Positions 52,201-60,241 are shown, counted from the first letter of the stretch. The stretch is DNA of 64,000 nucleotides from Schizochytrium sp. CCTCC M209059 (GCA_000818945.1 KN805375.1:543427-607426); one strand, 5' to 3'. Numbers and translations are program-made. The notes: generated by a model from the letters alone, not told the origin.

Positions 52201-55200
52201 CGCAGCTGTGTACAACTGTCAACGCTGCAGCACGGATTGTGGTCGTATCGTCCAGAAAAGTTGAACAAGCAAGGTGGGCCTGACTCGCTTCGATCGGGCG
52301 GCGATTCCCATCGCGCAGGAGATGCTAGCGGTATCGGCAATAGCAATCGTGGCGCGAGCAGCGCAAGGGACGGCGAACACGACGATTCGAGCTCGCGTCG
52401 ACGAACCCTTCGCGGTTCTATCGCCAGCGGGACGGGGAGTGCGAGCGGGAGCTCCATTCCTGGTAGTCTTCTGCCTGGAAAGCGATCCAACACCTCGTCG
52501 AGCGACGCAGATACAAGTCGAGGAAGCGGGCGCGTTGGCATCGCCCAGCGACCCGTCGGTGTGTCCATTTGGGAGATTGACAATAGCTCGCGTACATTTG
52601 TTCCGGTTTTGGCAAAGGAAGATCAAGGTCTTTTTCTTCGCCATGCGGGTGAAAACCCAACTGGGGGCGCGCGCGCATTGCGCAGCAATGGCTCGAGTGA
52701 TTCTGTACTCTCGGAAGGCTCGGCAGCGTCGGCGGCGAAGGGTCGGAGTCGCGAAAAGAGCAAGCTGATGTCACTTAGCCGTGTCGATGCAGCCACAATT
52801 GAGGCGCGCTTGTGTATGGAGTCCAAGAAGAAGTCAAGCGAGGAGGAGACGAACAACCATATGCTTCACGGCTTGGAGCTGACAACCAAGTTCTCGGTAG
52901 CGAACATGACGTCGAGCGCAGCTGGCACGGGCCCGGGACAAGTGCCGCGCAGGAGCCAGCCGGCGGTCGTCAAAATGGAAGAGGAGTTACGACCCTACCA
53001 TCTTGGTCTCGCCTCGACGACGAATTCGAACCATGGATCGTCGGAGCTCTTGCTGTGGATCCTGCAGCTCTTTTCCGAGTTTGACTCGAACGAAAAGAAT
53101 GGCATGGGTGCCTGGTCACGGCGCGTATTTAGCCCACAACTGGTGCACGCTCTCTTGCGCTTTAGCCGGACGGCGACGCCAACCGTGCGTATTAAGGCCA
53201 TTCGAATGCTGGCCATGGTGATTCGACGCACCCCTGCTGACTCGCTTCGTGGCAAGCTTGGCAAGGAGCTTTTGGAACTGCGCGTTCAAATGGAATCGTT
53301 GTACAAGCGGCAGGCGCAGAAACCCAAGGACGGCCTCATGGACGAGATGCCATTGTTTTCTAGTCTGCTTTGTGCCCTTGCAGAGGTCTTTGTCTCAGTG
53401 AGCCTCACACAACGCAAGCTTGAGCAGGGTCCCATGCCTTCGTCCGCGGGCTTTTTGCCAAGCTCGAGAGATCGTACAAAGGGCATGCTGGATGCCCCCG
53501 GCAAGGGGAAAGTGGAGGGTCCGGCAGGTGAGATCGCGGAGAGCGGCGAACAAAGCGTGCCCAAGGCCAAGCCCAAGTACTTTACCGTCGAGTTTGACGC
53601 GTCGCTGGGCATCGAGATCCTCTCAAACAAGGACATTCTACTGGTTCACCATGTCAAGGAGAATGGCGCTGCGCAGAGCTTCGGTGTCGAGCCTGGAGAT
53701 ATTTTTTGGGAACTCAAAGGGCGGCGGATCTCCGAGTTTGACAGACACGAAATGTGGTCGACAATCAAGCAGACACGCCCCCTACGTGTTACGTTCTTGC
53801 GCGACAGCAGTGTTAAATCGGCGGCGACGCGGGATGCAAGTCTGGAACGTACGCTGTCCTCCTCCTCAGACAGCAGCAAAGCGAATGGTCTCGGTCTCGA
53901 TGCCTCAAGTTCGTCGCATCGTAGGGACCTGGCCGACGATCCTCTGGCGAGCAAGGAGAACTGGTTTCAGCAGCTGTCTGAGCTGGCGGCCATTATGGAC
54001 GCCTTGGTGCACCGCGACCGCGTGCGCATGCCGAGCGAGTTCCTGATGGCCGAAGATACCTTTTTGAAGCTCGTCATGTCGAGCAATACTGCGATTGTCG
54101 AGAGCACGCATCCGTTCTCCTCCAAGCGCATTAAGGGTGAGGTGACACTCCCCGGCGCCGAAGCACTTGTGGTGCGCTTTGATCGTCGCTGTTCGACAGC
54201 CTTTGGAAAAACCTTGGTGCTCACGTGCGACGCGCAGATGCCCAACAAGCAGGTTCGGCACAACCTCCATGTGGAGGCAATGCAAGGCTGCTTTGGTGGG
54301 TCCCTGGTGCATGTCCCATCAAGCACAATGCATTACGAATTCCCGGTTCCGCAGACTATGGACTGGTCATTTTACAGAACACCAGATTTCAAGGCGCCGG
54401 AAATCCGTGTGACGAATCAAGGGCGCACTGCGACGCTTCGCAAAGACAAAATGTGGCAGACTGTCTTTACGACGACAGGCTTCAGCTCGGGCGTGAACAG
54501 TTGGGAGGTCAGGGTCGACAGGACGGGCCCTTCCGCGAATATCTTTTTCGGCGTTGCCATGAAGTCCGCAAAGGTGGCAAATTATCTGGGCAGTGACGAC
54601 AAGGGCTGGGGCTGGATTGGATGCATGGCATGCTGGCACGGTGGACGCAAGGTGCGTCACCGCTTTGGCAAACGTCTCAAGGTCGGCGACATTGTGCGGG
54701 TGACACTTGATATTCCGCGAAGGTGCATGTCGCTGGCGGTGAATGGAGATGACTGGGGCGTGGCGTTCAATCGGCTCCCGCTGCCATCGACCATTTTGCA
54801 GCAGGGTAACGAGCTCGTCCCAACCTTTTCATTCTACAACAAGGATGACCAGATTACGCTGCTATCCGGGAGCAATCCGATGGACCTTGAGACGGCGAGT
54901 ATTCTGCATCAGCTGCGAAGCAGTTTCGAGCAACAGCATGCTACCGCGCGCATTGTCTCGCGGCAGAATGCGAACGCTTCCGGTGCATCGGACAGTTCCT
55001 CGACGTCAAGTTCACGAAGGTCGTCGCGACGCGGTTCGAGTCGCAGCCGGACGACGACGACGACGACCTCTTCTTCGCAAGTCAATTCGTCGCGACGTTC
55101 TTCGTCTTCCCGTCCTCGCGTCTCGCGCCGGCGTCGCTGGGGCGACGCCGATACAGAACAGGGGGCGGGCGGGTTTCATCTCAGTACTAGCGAGTCCGAG

Positions 55201-57723
55201 ACATCTCGTTTGCAGGGACGCGGTTTGTCTTCCGAGCAACAGCAAGATGACGGCCAAGAAGGAGAGAGTCACCAGTGGCAGCAAGGAGGTGACGGGGCAA
55301 CCGGCGCGACGAGCACAGCAACGACGACGGCGGCGACGTCAGCCACGTCAGCCACAACGACCTCTTCGTCTTCTTCGTCAGAAGACCAAGCTGTGGTTCT
55401 CTCCGCTCTGGGCTATCCTGTGGAATGGTGCGTGCAGGCTCTAAATGCTACCAATCAGGACATGAACCGCGCGGCGGAATATCTTATTACGCACTCGGAT
55501 CGCATGGCCGAAGAGAGCAAGCAGGAAGCCGAGCGGCGTGCTGCAGAGGCTGTTGAGCAAGTGCTGGCCGAGGAAGAAGGGTGGCTGCATCACGTGAACA
55601 ATATTCTGGACCTCGATCAGGTGGGAGATCAGAGCATAGCAGGCGTTGGAAGCGAAGATGACGAAGATGGCGCTTCCGCGACGGCGGCCGCTGCTGTGGC
55701 CGCGCTGCAATCGGCTGCGTCAAATCGTATCGTACAGCGTGAGTACACTATTTCTTCGGCAGGCGTGAATGAAGAGGAGGGCCAGTCCCTGGGCTCGCTT
55801 GGGTCTGGGTCATCCGCTCAGGAAAGTGGTGGAGGCGGGCTCACTTCCTCGCTACCCTCTACATCGTCCGTATCATCCTCGCTATCATCTTCGCGCAGAA
55901 CCTTTGGAGAGAGCAAGAAGCGCGGCTCGATGTCAACGGCCAAGGAGTGGGGTTATCGTATGACGATCTCGCCGCTTTATTCGCGGGAGACGACGAAGCG
56001 CATTGCAACAGAACCGCGCAACGCAGCACGTCTGGAGCTCTTTCACCGAATGTTTGCGTCACTGACGCTGGAGCATGATTGTGAGCTCGTCCGTCTGGTG
56101 AACGCGGTGTGCTCGAAACGGGGCGAGGATCCGCTTACGCTGTCGCCGAACGACCTCGAGCCAACGCAGGAGGAGCTGATGCACTACAAAATCCTCGAGG
56201 GCGTTCCGCTTTTAACGTTGCAACTGCGGTTTCTGCTGCTGCGCAACTTTAATCGAAGGCTTGCCCACGTGCTGCCGTTGGTTGACTTGAGTTGTGCGGC
56301 GCACGAGTCGGCGCTAGCAGCGTCGTTACGAAACGTGCGAGGTGTGGTCATGAGCTCTGTGAAGAAGGCGCTCTTTGAGCGTGTCCTGACAGACTCGCAC
56401 TCTGGTGACGACCATTGGATGCAGCAGAACAAGGTGCCTACTGTGACACTGGACCGAAACAAGGCAGCGCAATTCCTCAAGTCGGGTCGGGTGGACCTCA
56501 AGGGTACGCGAACCGTGTTCGGGCAACTTTTTTCTCAGTTGCATGGAAATGGTTCAGAGGAGAAGTCGGAGCGGAACCCTTTGCTGGCGCCGACGCCAGC
56601 CGTTCAAGACGCGAGCTTGCTGCGTAACTCGCACCGCGCGTGGTACACCATTCTTGCCGGAGAGCGCGCCGATGACTACGGCGGGCCGTACCGCGACGTC
56701 TTCAACCAGGCATGCCAGGAGCTGCTGACGCCGGCGCTGCCGTTGTTTGTGCCGTGCCCGAATCAAGTTGCAAACGAGGGCGAGTGCCGAGGCAAATGGC
56801 TTCCGGCTGCATCAGCCACGAGCCATGTGGCGCTGCGCATGTTCGAGTTTGTGGGCAAGCTCATGGGGATTGCAATGCGAACCAAGAACCCCTTTGTGCT
56901 CGACATGCCAGGATTTGTGTGGAAACAGCTTTGCAGCGACAGTGTAACGCTCGAGGATGTGCGTGCGTTCGATCTCGGATTTTACAAACTTGTCAAGGCA
57001 GTGCGCGAAGTCGAGGACGAGGAGGAGATGAGCCGCCTGGATCTCAAGTTCACCATGAAGGGCTCTGATGGACGGGTGGTGGAGCTCGTTCCGGGTGGTA
57101 ACGCAACACCTGTAACGCTGAAACGTCGGAGCGACTTTGAGCGCGCGCTCTTGCGTGCAAGGCTGCACGAGCTGGACCGTCCGTGCGCCGCGATCGCCCG
57201 CGGGCTGGCAACACAAGTTCCTCGCAATTTACTGAGCATTTTTGCAGCGCAGGAACTCGAGCTGATGGTGTGCGGACCTCCGGAGGTCGATATTGACATT
57301 CTGAAAGCCAACAGCATTTACGGAGATGGCGTAACGGAGGCGACGCCATCCATTCAGCTGTTTTGGCAGGTTTTGCATGAGTTTTCGCAGGAGGATCGTC
57401 AGCGGTATTTGCGTTTTGTGTGGGGACGCTCGCGGCTGCCCTCATCTTCGCAAGACTGGGATCGCAAGCACAAGATTTCCAAGTTGTCGGTGCGCGGATC
57501 GACACCTGCAGACCAGATGCTCCCTACTGCGCACACGTGTTTCTTCTCGCTTGATCTCCCCATGTACACTAGCAAGGAGAAGTGTGCCGAGAAGCTCTTG
57601 TACGCTGTGACGCATTGCATTGCCATCGATATGGACGAGACCACCGTTGCTCGGAATGCAGCTGACATTCAGTCTTCAGGACACAATCGGCTCGATGACG
57701 ATGACGATGATGACGACCTTTGA
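40273..57723 (+). CDS. Giant HERC-like HECT E3 ubiquitin ligase
   Basis: 5,816 residues in one uninterrupted frame from an ATG. Domains by eye: RCC1 repeats about 494-626; SPRY about 1487-1673; a larger RCC1-like propeller about 1789-2263 (GFNQYGQLGLGH type repeats); RanBP2-type zinc finger at Trp2798, Cys2800, Cys2803, Cys2814, Cys2817; LamG-like about 2976-3150; two UBA-like segments about 3163-3250; SH3 about 3622-3677 (ARVLFDFEPQRPGDLSIKKD); VPS62-like double module about 3813-3996 (VRIWRPFADAGFSILGD, VSLWQPVAPEGYVALG); PDZ about 4436-4513; second SPRY about 4713-4863; UBA about 5039-5077; HECT about 5453-5806 with catalytic Cys5756 in TAHTCFFSLDLP. The tail is acidic. The HECT part resembles large HERC proteins. 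HECT ligases form a ubiquitin thioester before transfer. The N-terminus MGASMS fits a myristoylation pattern, unproven. Human HERC1/2 are about 4,800 residues. Confidence 0.93.
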   Translation: MGASMSSAAGADAASPDCNFSEPLLDLIRALEVPESALLNEDALALVDANFGRLHVPGSELALAAQEANEETLVGETELADGSEDAVPTQEDDQVDEPVKAHVRAEQEALFSEVMARLSGREESVVPYLYAALLFRRRLIVLEHVRIVLLERKNRPGTTDAFFSAADASPVAVQTATSAFGSGAVHGGDAMFAAKSRKLSDAASSEDLSLKIISSLCTSALVALQTLGREVSAPVVRELREMLFRDLQSLGIAALRSDTLDETMDFLLETFDEDHTQTEALEALCILAVGRASVYYLLQVASRLFADEDLTQSFKPLLLEVLDKTAAQAARDERALLGHSEEPMRRRKAISFRWRGAHGAMDASTDGEAEVDEAGDDQGADDDDFDVDDDDEREVRIPSHAIGMWRIDAPVLRHILPVDDSDVFFLRGDSSDSGDKLSMLPSPTQEPPSASSGPGHQQEEDIADTKDIVKGGNFKGATALLREHALFQSLPTNVRVSEVACSTGHVLVRTSDGLVYAMGDNMYGQCGRASASVLDRLLVVDLGQPTRQLAAGDAHSLFLAHDGKTLFACGRNQYGQLGVGHRSICAVPNPVEFSSDQVISHISAAANHSVAVLGDNEIHGCGLVKDEACESMILLFCCESSTRLVGISSSSEGFAVALEESVSVTSSQQPDAKRRRGSMRGSAGRRRKSQYRLFTCLVERTDSEHVLLPPTEHSSLISSDISSTRTPSPDISGPRNEAAVPSLPVSPPPEPVFQGDLLTSTVFHAQAALQVLAVRDRVMVMLDDMDIGSVANSGATGDSAELGPSGSLQLASPRPKIHNDSSKLREYAAGSESGTAILLWCIQRFPLGGAGVKFEIARILLALLERLESHPELMISALRVLQRHCFISSPIQDDEQVTMRDMKQLLFALARGPDGDVKEEAIRAIGNGFAFLSPSATELATFMSTITNMTYLSKFATLRFWSELLVQDQQGTAMILIERLIDLASRGTSRAEVLNLLLAMQRSLLLCDKVEVDVINRYATALSKASVSIIEEVCATHASPVEREEALAKSILKSLTWPCVVILHHPSIEIKSSVPYIVELIQAIDRVCTPHDFHVRTWLADLAWLAVLLVLAKECKGAGARLSPRLGGAASIDAFADPAAAAAADTANGATLTPRELGAADGTGLLGLRQMSIQSSLGAPALDGDHENEEDDETEAEGEINMSLFNSGFVQSAELELRLAKLQAIVNDTDHEIMAKISKMNKMKFRNKPGAEKVWEALRAVYAAIVIFDEDNTKTEAMQTAMKVLRWINQTKQALHDVDYNMLGEHVVARVSFLLEMKLISDHSLFQFVQQFAPEQLERYYSVLEQQKASFEQEVVGLQVFCRLLGSLEQSCDLRRHVIFAFVEFAREAKVTTVTRSLVADAIRAMIRTRNLTGDRNPALTTAILDACVATGQLGHLEMVQWIIECVSLEAAAASVHGLPPIVEPMLGRDAQSLLRLPSPEGLPQSLGMQWSREHKHSGLRLSKNGLCFHLPVESTADACQTAATIRLSHGLYAGKYYFELACTPGQTCPESALLYAIGLVPLDFCEWDSFSSILCATLSHEQRIGLFVDMDTALCMVFRHSDHFYNHATSELILDRDRLISKSKIRSKVRPLCPAVSVLSAGTTSLLKHVIVESEEVRFSMNNDVKAPMLLRTVHSSAALSAAAEGGEVASASGGPPPLLAAVASSGTEDLPRAEVLHRRSASQSQQLLGGRSGQSRSRQGEQQQEEEDSGPVSSNPEQNADDDVVQEKPRLKFAGPLNPKLGEETELLVCGQNTYGELGVGDTKPHKDIMSSEVIKHLFPVQVVAGNEVTGVLTTQGEVYVWGYNKNGACSKPPFSSQTTGAASTMPGTPSYGIPPPDETGSLWLGRGAGSLRNMGHSNRSAATNVMGGSGGPGAAGFASTSEPLSGAVQGVMSAPQPGAAASSISRQNESSRVSLPRRIAIPSFVTRLCCSNGSEHILAITSSGHLYGWGFNQYGQLGLGHKYEKIYAPCRVEGALRDKRVTLAATSYSHSLILTSDGTMYAFGLNTRGQLGIGSTADMWTLPQRLNHLADLGRASSMACGVEHSAVVMEDGSLYTFGRNDYGQLGIDDPTKHLSALPIQVEDGLSKLRSLHCEAVACGYYFTVVIADGTLHAFGINDFGQLGLGHNYEVFAPVPVLWDSGDDRFVSVTCGTGHSLAATTYGRIIAWGRNKDGGLGNGSTVDLPFPVEICNRGEFSLSLRDQRPLHLAAGFHHTCILVGQRQKSSGVATAASESAQADFGPTTTRVGLGVASGMNALWHGRASRAAALTLRHVLRMEGLIPDAGIQCALDWLLRLVRATAGELSVLRRHRRKATPTLVASMHTGSTPVEERRDEAITSWIKHLRASRVPSQTLYMNFVLQLLLDVIKQSAVARDFVTRHRRWAVDTLFGIAFTVGAPVRSGLAFDILSYLLPFVPIQRVSPAFSLRQLLLFIGQGQDMAISAQLVALLRSLMQFKQNGWNMCINRALLHSLAMQIPRLPEDVEDLSVFEDNRERVWTMMGALQVLGASEEVLHNGASVSVAASEVDGQFGFLDWYRPMGGSPEIARVSLFQSGTKSTLVVQKHSELIPRPKIEVPVDSLLRPERLLALLVALVQQTVNLAGGSPTLENLRAACLHEIAKARASQVVDLLLRDNPKMVQLFVSNGHLQAVTSLLAAPRGRFDDVPLRTLHARFLQLELHRRKLDEGDVPPVPGIPHDADASVRDDNLVAGSASAATTMSSRDQTQSMANKSAASSERSDSDSVHTETIVGGAAQTWTCKICQYRNPVASRMCDMCFARMSHNSTMAQKGLGLDVRTSHGPKPSAASSGALAKEEVPEDTDPAMDANTDIPATPLMLSRNLSSASMRGAPDAVVSAEADKLACNWNFEGGLLPENKRARVRLIREREKKSTETPNEDDTSSGEGEGATGASSQTTSGAKVRDAPDMVGETQGDGDFFHVPRDCYLLFEHSFGGNGSEGVVYLNQYSLILDVRVPEKSMATSDFMALLQTNLNNDSLADWYIKSNGSIGCIEYSKAGMIKPGVWTRVVMTANLTQGEICFYVNGSREVVLQHQGPSQQILILEDDRWAIDSSFCIFRDMDQTKDAPAMDIARLQLRSYVMSPSEVANVGAYSAQDGIPMPDPLKLAERLSSDLKLPTAWCVRALEATEYQLPRARNWLRANEQALIARTVAEARMLTALGYSRKMCAHAICTTSSLSDAIHWLLENEDVSEHDLSSTRIINECCKDDADGMTNADILAINLAEDDQDAHNRTYEIYTSTSAQVAVSTGVGTPGVGDSSQSLDQRGADAGGGLAQDPRKNRNSNRLSLPPLGCGVRQVNAEIWETARQLFVSHARQATVSILENSLMVQSEATGSVNAVDSLRGSSAARANLVEDMQEKLLAMDGSGRNFLRNYIRAFPDSIRKDIRSGTISQEVDRGDPIQVLRRKLLLVFGEEVARASGPPFGSGKAIFADDEVEWSTALAAWMNVGQSLGRAGPKLVNSLHDLKPGMRVWWIGDQDSSAEEHGRLIHDGIVQQVGLRGQGTSPASTVESAAQSAPSAANSSQVSAADGDAKVGEAEEKQTSASSQDQGRLASHPDEFQQLARVLFDFEPQRPGDLSIKKDDTVVVLGATKSGWGRAKDLKTGAVGLIPLNYVDAIGGQDAEAIARQQQQSQSQSHLQSQAKTQTQTASHSVHNGESSAQLGNDGKEGEEVSIVEYEAVVAEEGTSGEQLRRFARAGDLLLEAPPSSSSDERIVKALRIRAEEEMWRGSVLRSLAEDVLHELVLLARGPWQFLPGGLQAGPSYTLTTIWDDKKTRVEEQTEPLTKRKKNVTVERGPTVRIWRPFADAGFSILGDVATAANGPSDTDAPPPVTVVSDDDGMGGKTMTANGLPLLVAPARFRLIWQNIDTQDDAPVSLWQPVAPEGYVALGCVAVRGHSQREPDPKREDLQQLRCVHRSCVQLSTLQHGLWSYRPEKLNKQGGPDSLRSGGDSHRAGDASGIGNSNRGASSARDGEHDDSSSRRRTLRGSIASGTGSASGSSIPGSLLPGKRSNTSSSDADTSRGSGRVGIAQRPVGVSIWEIDNSSRTFVPVLAKEDQGLFLRHAGENPTGGARALRSNGSSDSVLSEGSAASAAKGRSREKSKLMSLSRVDAATIEARLCMESKKKSSEEETNNHMLHGLELTTKFSVANMTSSAAGTGPGQVPRRSQPAVVKMEEELRPYHLGLASTTNSNHGSSELLLWILQLFSEFDSNEKNGMGAWSRRVFSPQLVHALLRFSRTATPTVRIKAIRMLAMVIRRTPADSLRGKLGKELLELRVQMESLYKRQAQKPKDGLMDEMPLFSSLLCALAEVFVSVSLTQRKLEQGPMPSSAGFLPSSRDRTKGMLDAPGKGKVEGPAGEIAESGEQSVPKAKPKYFTVEFDASLGIEILSNKDILLVHHVKENGAAQSFGVEPGDIFWELKGRRISEFDRHEMWSTIKQTRPLRVTFLRDSSVKSAATRDASLERTLSSSSDSSKANGLGLDASSSSHRRDLADDPLASKENWFQQLSELAAIMDALVHRDRVRMPSEFLMAEDTFLKLVMSSNTAIVESTHPFSSKRIKGEVTLPGAEALVVRFDRRCSTAFGKTLVLTCDAQMPNKQVRHNLHVEAMQGCFGGSLVHVPSSTMHYEFPVPQTMDWSFYRTPDFKAPEIRVTNQGRTATLRKDKMWQTVFTTTGFSSGVNSWEVRVDRTGPSANIFFGVAMKSAKVANYLGSDDKGWGWIGCMACWHGGRKVRHRFGKRLKVGDIVRVTLDIPRRCMSLAVNGDDWGVAFNRLPLPSTILQQGNELVPTFSFYNKDDQITLLSGSNPMDLETASILHQLRSSFEQQHATARIVSRQNANASGASDSSSTSSSRRSSRRGSSRSRTTTTTTSSSQVNSSRRSSSSRPRVSRRRRWGDADTEQGAGGFHLSTSESETSRLQGRGLSSEQQQDDGQEGESHQWQQGGDGATGATSTATTTAATSATSATTTSSSSSSEDQAVVLSALGYPVEWCVQALNATNQDMNRAAEYLITHSDRMAEESKQEAERRAAEAVEQVLAEEEGWLHHVNNILDLDQVGDQSIAGVGSEDDEDGASATAAAAVAALQSAASNRIVQREYTISSAGVNEEEGQSLGSLGSGSSAQESGGGGLTSSLPSTSSVSSSLSSSRRTFGESKKRGSMSTAKEWGYRMTISPLYSRETTKRIATEPRNAARLELFHRMFASLTLEHDCELVRLVNAVCSKRGEDPLTLSPNDLEPTQEELMHYKILEGVPLLTLQLRFLLLRNFNRRLAHVLPLVDLSCAAHESALAASLRNVRGVVMSSVKKALFERVLTDSHSGDDHWMQQNKVPTVTLDRNKAAQFLKSGRVDLKGTRTVFGQLFSQLHGNGSEEKSERNPLLAPTPAVQDASLLRNSHRAWYTILAGERADDYGGPYRDVFNQACQELLTPALPLFVPCPNQVANEGECRGKWLPAASATSHVALRMFEFVGKLMGIAMRTKNPFVLDMPGFVWKQLCSDSVTLEDVRAFDLGFYKLVKAVREVEDEEEMSRLDLKFTMKGSDGRVVELVPGGNATPVTLKRRSDFERALLRARLHELDRPCAAIARGLATQVPRNLLSIFAAQELELMVCGPPEVDIDILKANSIYGDGVTEATPSIQLFWQVLHEFSQEDRQRYLRFVWGRSRLPSSSQDWDRKHKISKLSVRGSTPADQMLPTAHTCFFSLDLPMYTSKEKCAEKLLYAVTHCIAIDMDETTVARNAADIQSSGHNRLDDDDDDDDL

Positions 57724-59032
57724 GCAAGCAATGTATTCGTAAAGTTTAACCCGTAAATGGTTATTTTTCTATCAAGACGAGACGACGGATTTCAAGATCT
57801 TAACGCGCTGGATTGGCGCGAGACTCTGTTGTTGCTTTCTGACAATGACCATCATGGTGGAATAATCAATGATTAAATGGTGCGGGAACGGCTTGACAAT
57901 TAATCATGTAAACAAAAATAATAAATTGTGGGTTCTCCATAGCATGAAAGGCGACGAGAGTTTCTCGACATGTGGTTGAAGGCGGCGTGCGCAACAATCA
58001 CTGTTGGGGGAATGTGCGGCCTGACAACGGAGAGAAGATCCGAGCCGCACCAAGGACATCGACAGCGAGAGTGATAGCAACGGCGACAGCGGCGGCGATG
58101 AGTGTGACGGGAACGCCCTGCGACATCTTAAGAACAAGGCTTTCCATGAACACCGGTAGCCTTACGAGGCCTTGTGATCTCTGAGGTCATTCACATTGGG
58201 ACATGTTCTATGACCTCAGGTCGAGCTAGTATGATCAAAACACGCAATGTCGGCCACGCATTGTCCACACCCGAGGGTACGAGCATCGTGCAAAGTTCGG
58301 ATCGAGACACAGTCCGGCAAAGCGTACATGGGCTGCTCGACGAACTTCATCGCATTGGTGCTACGCATGGTGACATGGGCATTCGCGATGTCAGCATTGC
58401 GGGTCTGGCTCGTTGATGTTGAGTCCACCTCCTTTGTAGATACGCTGCGCAAGCTCGAATGATAGGTTTTCGATAGGGACTACCACTAACGCTTTCCGGC
58501 GCCAAGCAGTGACTTTCCCGCCTCTTCTATTGACAGGGATGCTGCAAGCATGGAATGTACCACCCAAGGCCACAAAAGGTCCTGGACGCGGCGGTTGGCA
58601 CCTCGCACTCCGTTACGAGGCATCAGCAAGAACTGCACGAGCAATGCAGAAAGTGAAACTGCACGCAAACGATGACTAGGCCTCGCTGCGCTTGAAGTAG
58701 GCGTCTTGAAACGAGATGAGAAGATTTAAAATGAATATACACGTGACCTGTCTAGCTAGCTGCAAGCAGGAGGTGCTGATCTCTGATGTTCCTCTTGCAA
58801 TGAGCAGGCTTTCGATGTGCGCGCAAGAGTGGTGTTCGACTTTTCCCCATGTGAGCGGACGCAATGCATAGCGGTAGGAAGGGAAAATGGCACGAGTAAC
58901 AAGCTCACAATTGGTTTCGTCATACATTTTTTCATCGGAGAGTTCTATCAAAACATCATGTGTCTGTCCCTAAGTCTTCTCGACGCGCATGATTTGCTGA
59001 CGTTGCAAACTTGTTGCTGCCTGTATGCGGAT
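57724..59032. other. Convergent intergenic region, no gene seen
   Basis: 1.3 kb between the HERC stop (+) and the first OYE stop (-). AT-richer, with AATAATAAATTG near 57916-57927 that may include a polyadenylation signal. TAGGCCT is at 58677-58683. The small ORFs present have no recognisable domain and most lack an ATG. Confidence 0.6.
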
Positions 59033-60241
59033 TTACTCTTCATTTTTGTGTGCAATTTCGCCCTCGTGGTTGGGGTAGTCGGAGTAGCCCTCCTTGACAT
59101 TGTTGCCCCACCATTGTTTCTGTCCCGGGGTAGGTGCGAGTTCCCATCCGTTGCGGAAGCGATCGACGAGGTCGGGATTTGCGATAAAGGGGCGGCCGAA
59201 GGCCACAGCCTGCTCAACGAGCGGGGACTCGCCATTTGCAACCTTGATAAGCAAATCGGCAGATTCGTGGGTGTAGCCGGCGTTGCACACCAGAATGGTG
59301 GCAATGCCCTCGTCCTTTTGCGTCTCGCGAATAATTTCTCGGCCCAAGGTGGCCGTGAAGGGATCGCACTTTTCGTGAAAGCCCCAGTCGAGGCCGTCCA
59401 TAAGGTGGATCATGCCGATGCGCTTGCCAGCAAGATGCTTGAAGGCCTCCTTGAAGGTCTCCAGGTTGTCTTCACTGCCCATCTCGGCAAAGGCACCGTT
59501 CGGGGAGAGGCGCACACTGATGCGTTCCTTGGGGAAGACCGTGAGGACCTCGTCGAGGACCTCGCGCAGGAAGCGCAGGCGGTTCTCGATGGAGCCGCCA
59601 TAGTCGTCGGTGCGCTCGTTCGTGCACGACTGGATGAATTGGTCAATGAGGTAGCCATTTGCGGCGTGGATCTCGACGCCGTCAAAACCGGCCTCCTTGG
59701 CGTTGCGAGCAGCCTTGCCGTAGTCCTTGACGACACCGGCGATCTCCTCCTTGGTGAGCGCGTGCGGTGTCTCGGCTTCCTTGCGTTCGTGGTTCTTGGC
59801 GGGAATGGGCGCGGACATGGGCTTCTCGCTGGCGCTGACGGGTGTCTCCTTCATGACATCCGAATGGCCCTGGCGGCCCATGTGCCAGAGCTGGAGGTAG
59901 AAGCTGGTCCCGCTCAGCTTGGTGCGCTTGACGATGGGCTTCCAGGCCTCCACCTGCTCATCGGACCAGATGCCTGGAGCGCACCACCAGCCGAGGCCCT
60001 GCTGCGAGATGCCTGTCGCCTCGGCAAAGATGAGTCCAGCGGTGGAGCGCTGCGAGTAGTAGTCGGCCATGAAGTCCTGGGGAACGTGGTTCTCGGTTGA
60101 GCGTCCGCGGGTCATGGGGGCCATAAAGACGCGGTTCGTTGTGGTGATCTCGTTCTCAGAGCCCTCGGCGATCTTTACGGGCATGAGCAGCGGCGAGGTG
60201 TTCTTGCCGCTGTTCGTCATGTTCTGCGGTTCCGCGGACAT
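59033..60241 (-). CDS. Old Yellow Enzyme family FMN ene-reductase, copy 1
   Basis: 402 residues from the ATG at 60241 (MSAEPQNMTN). The TIM-barrel OYE hallmarks are all visible: VFMAPMTRGRS near the N-terminus (Thr and Arg of FMN binding), LQLWHMGRQ, HAANGYLIDQF with substrate-binding His192 and Asn195 and proton-donor Tyr197, DDYGGSIENRLRFL, and AVAFGRPFIANPDLV at the C-terminus. The family reduces activated C=C bonds of enals, enones and oxylipins with NAD(P)H. The frame is open a further 162 codons upstream to an ATG at 60727, but that part is a CTG-repeat-derived Leu run followed by low-complexity sequence, so I prefer the shorter start. A paralogue lies 1.4 kb upstream on the same strand. 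Confidence 0.9.
   Translation of the reverse strand: MSAEPQNMTNSGKNTSPLLMPVKIAEGSENEITTTNRVFMAPMTRGRSTENHVPQDFMADYYSQRSTAGLIFAEATGISQQGLGWWCAPGIWSDEQVEAWKPIVKRTKLSGTSFYLQLWHMGRQGHSDVMKETPVSASEKPMSAPIPAKNHERKEAETPHALTKEEIAGVVKDYGKAARNAKEAGFDGVEIHAANGYLIDQFIQSCTNERTDDYGGSIENRLRFLREVLDEVLTVFPKERISVRLSPNGAFAEMGSEDNLETFKEAFKHLAGKRIGMIHLMDGLDWGFHEKCDPFTATLGREIIRETQKDEGIATILVCNAGYTHESADLLIKVANGESPLVEQAVAFGRPFIANPDLVDRFRNGWELAPTPGQKQWWGNNVKEGYSDYPNHEGEIAHKNEE

Noticed and set aside
58817..60100. 427-residue plus-strand ORF opposite OYE copy 1
   Set aside because: Antisense of a complete OYE; its translation has no domain.
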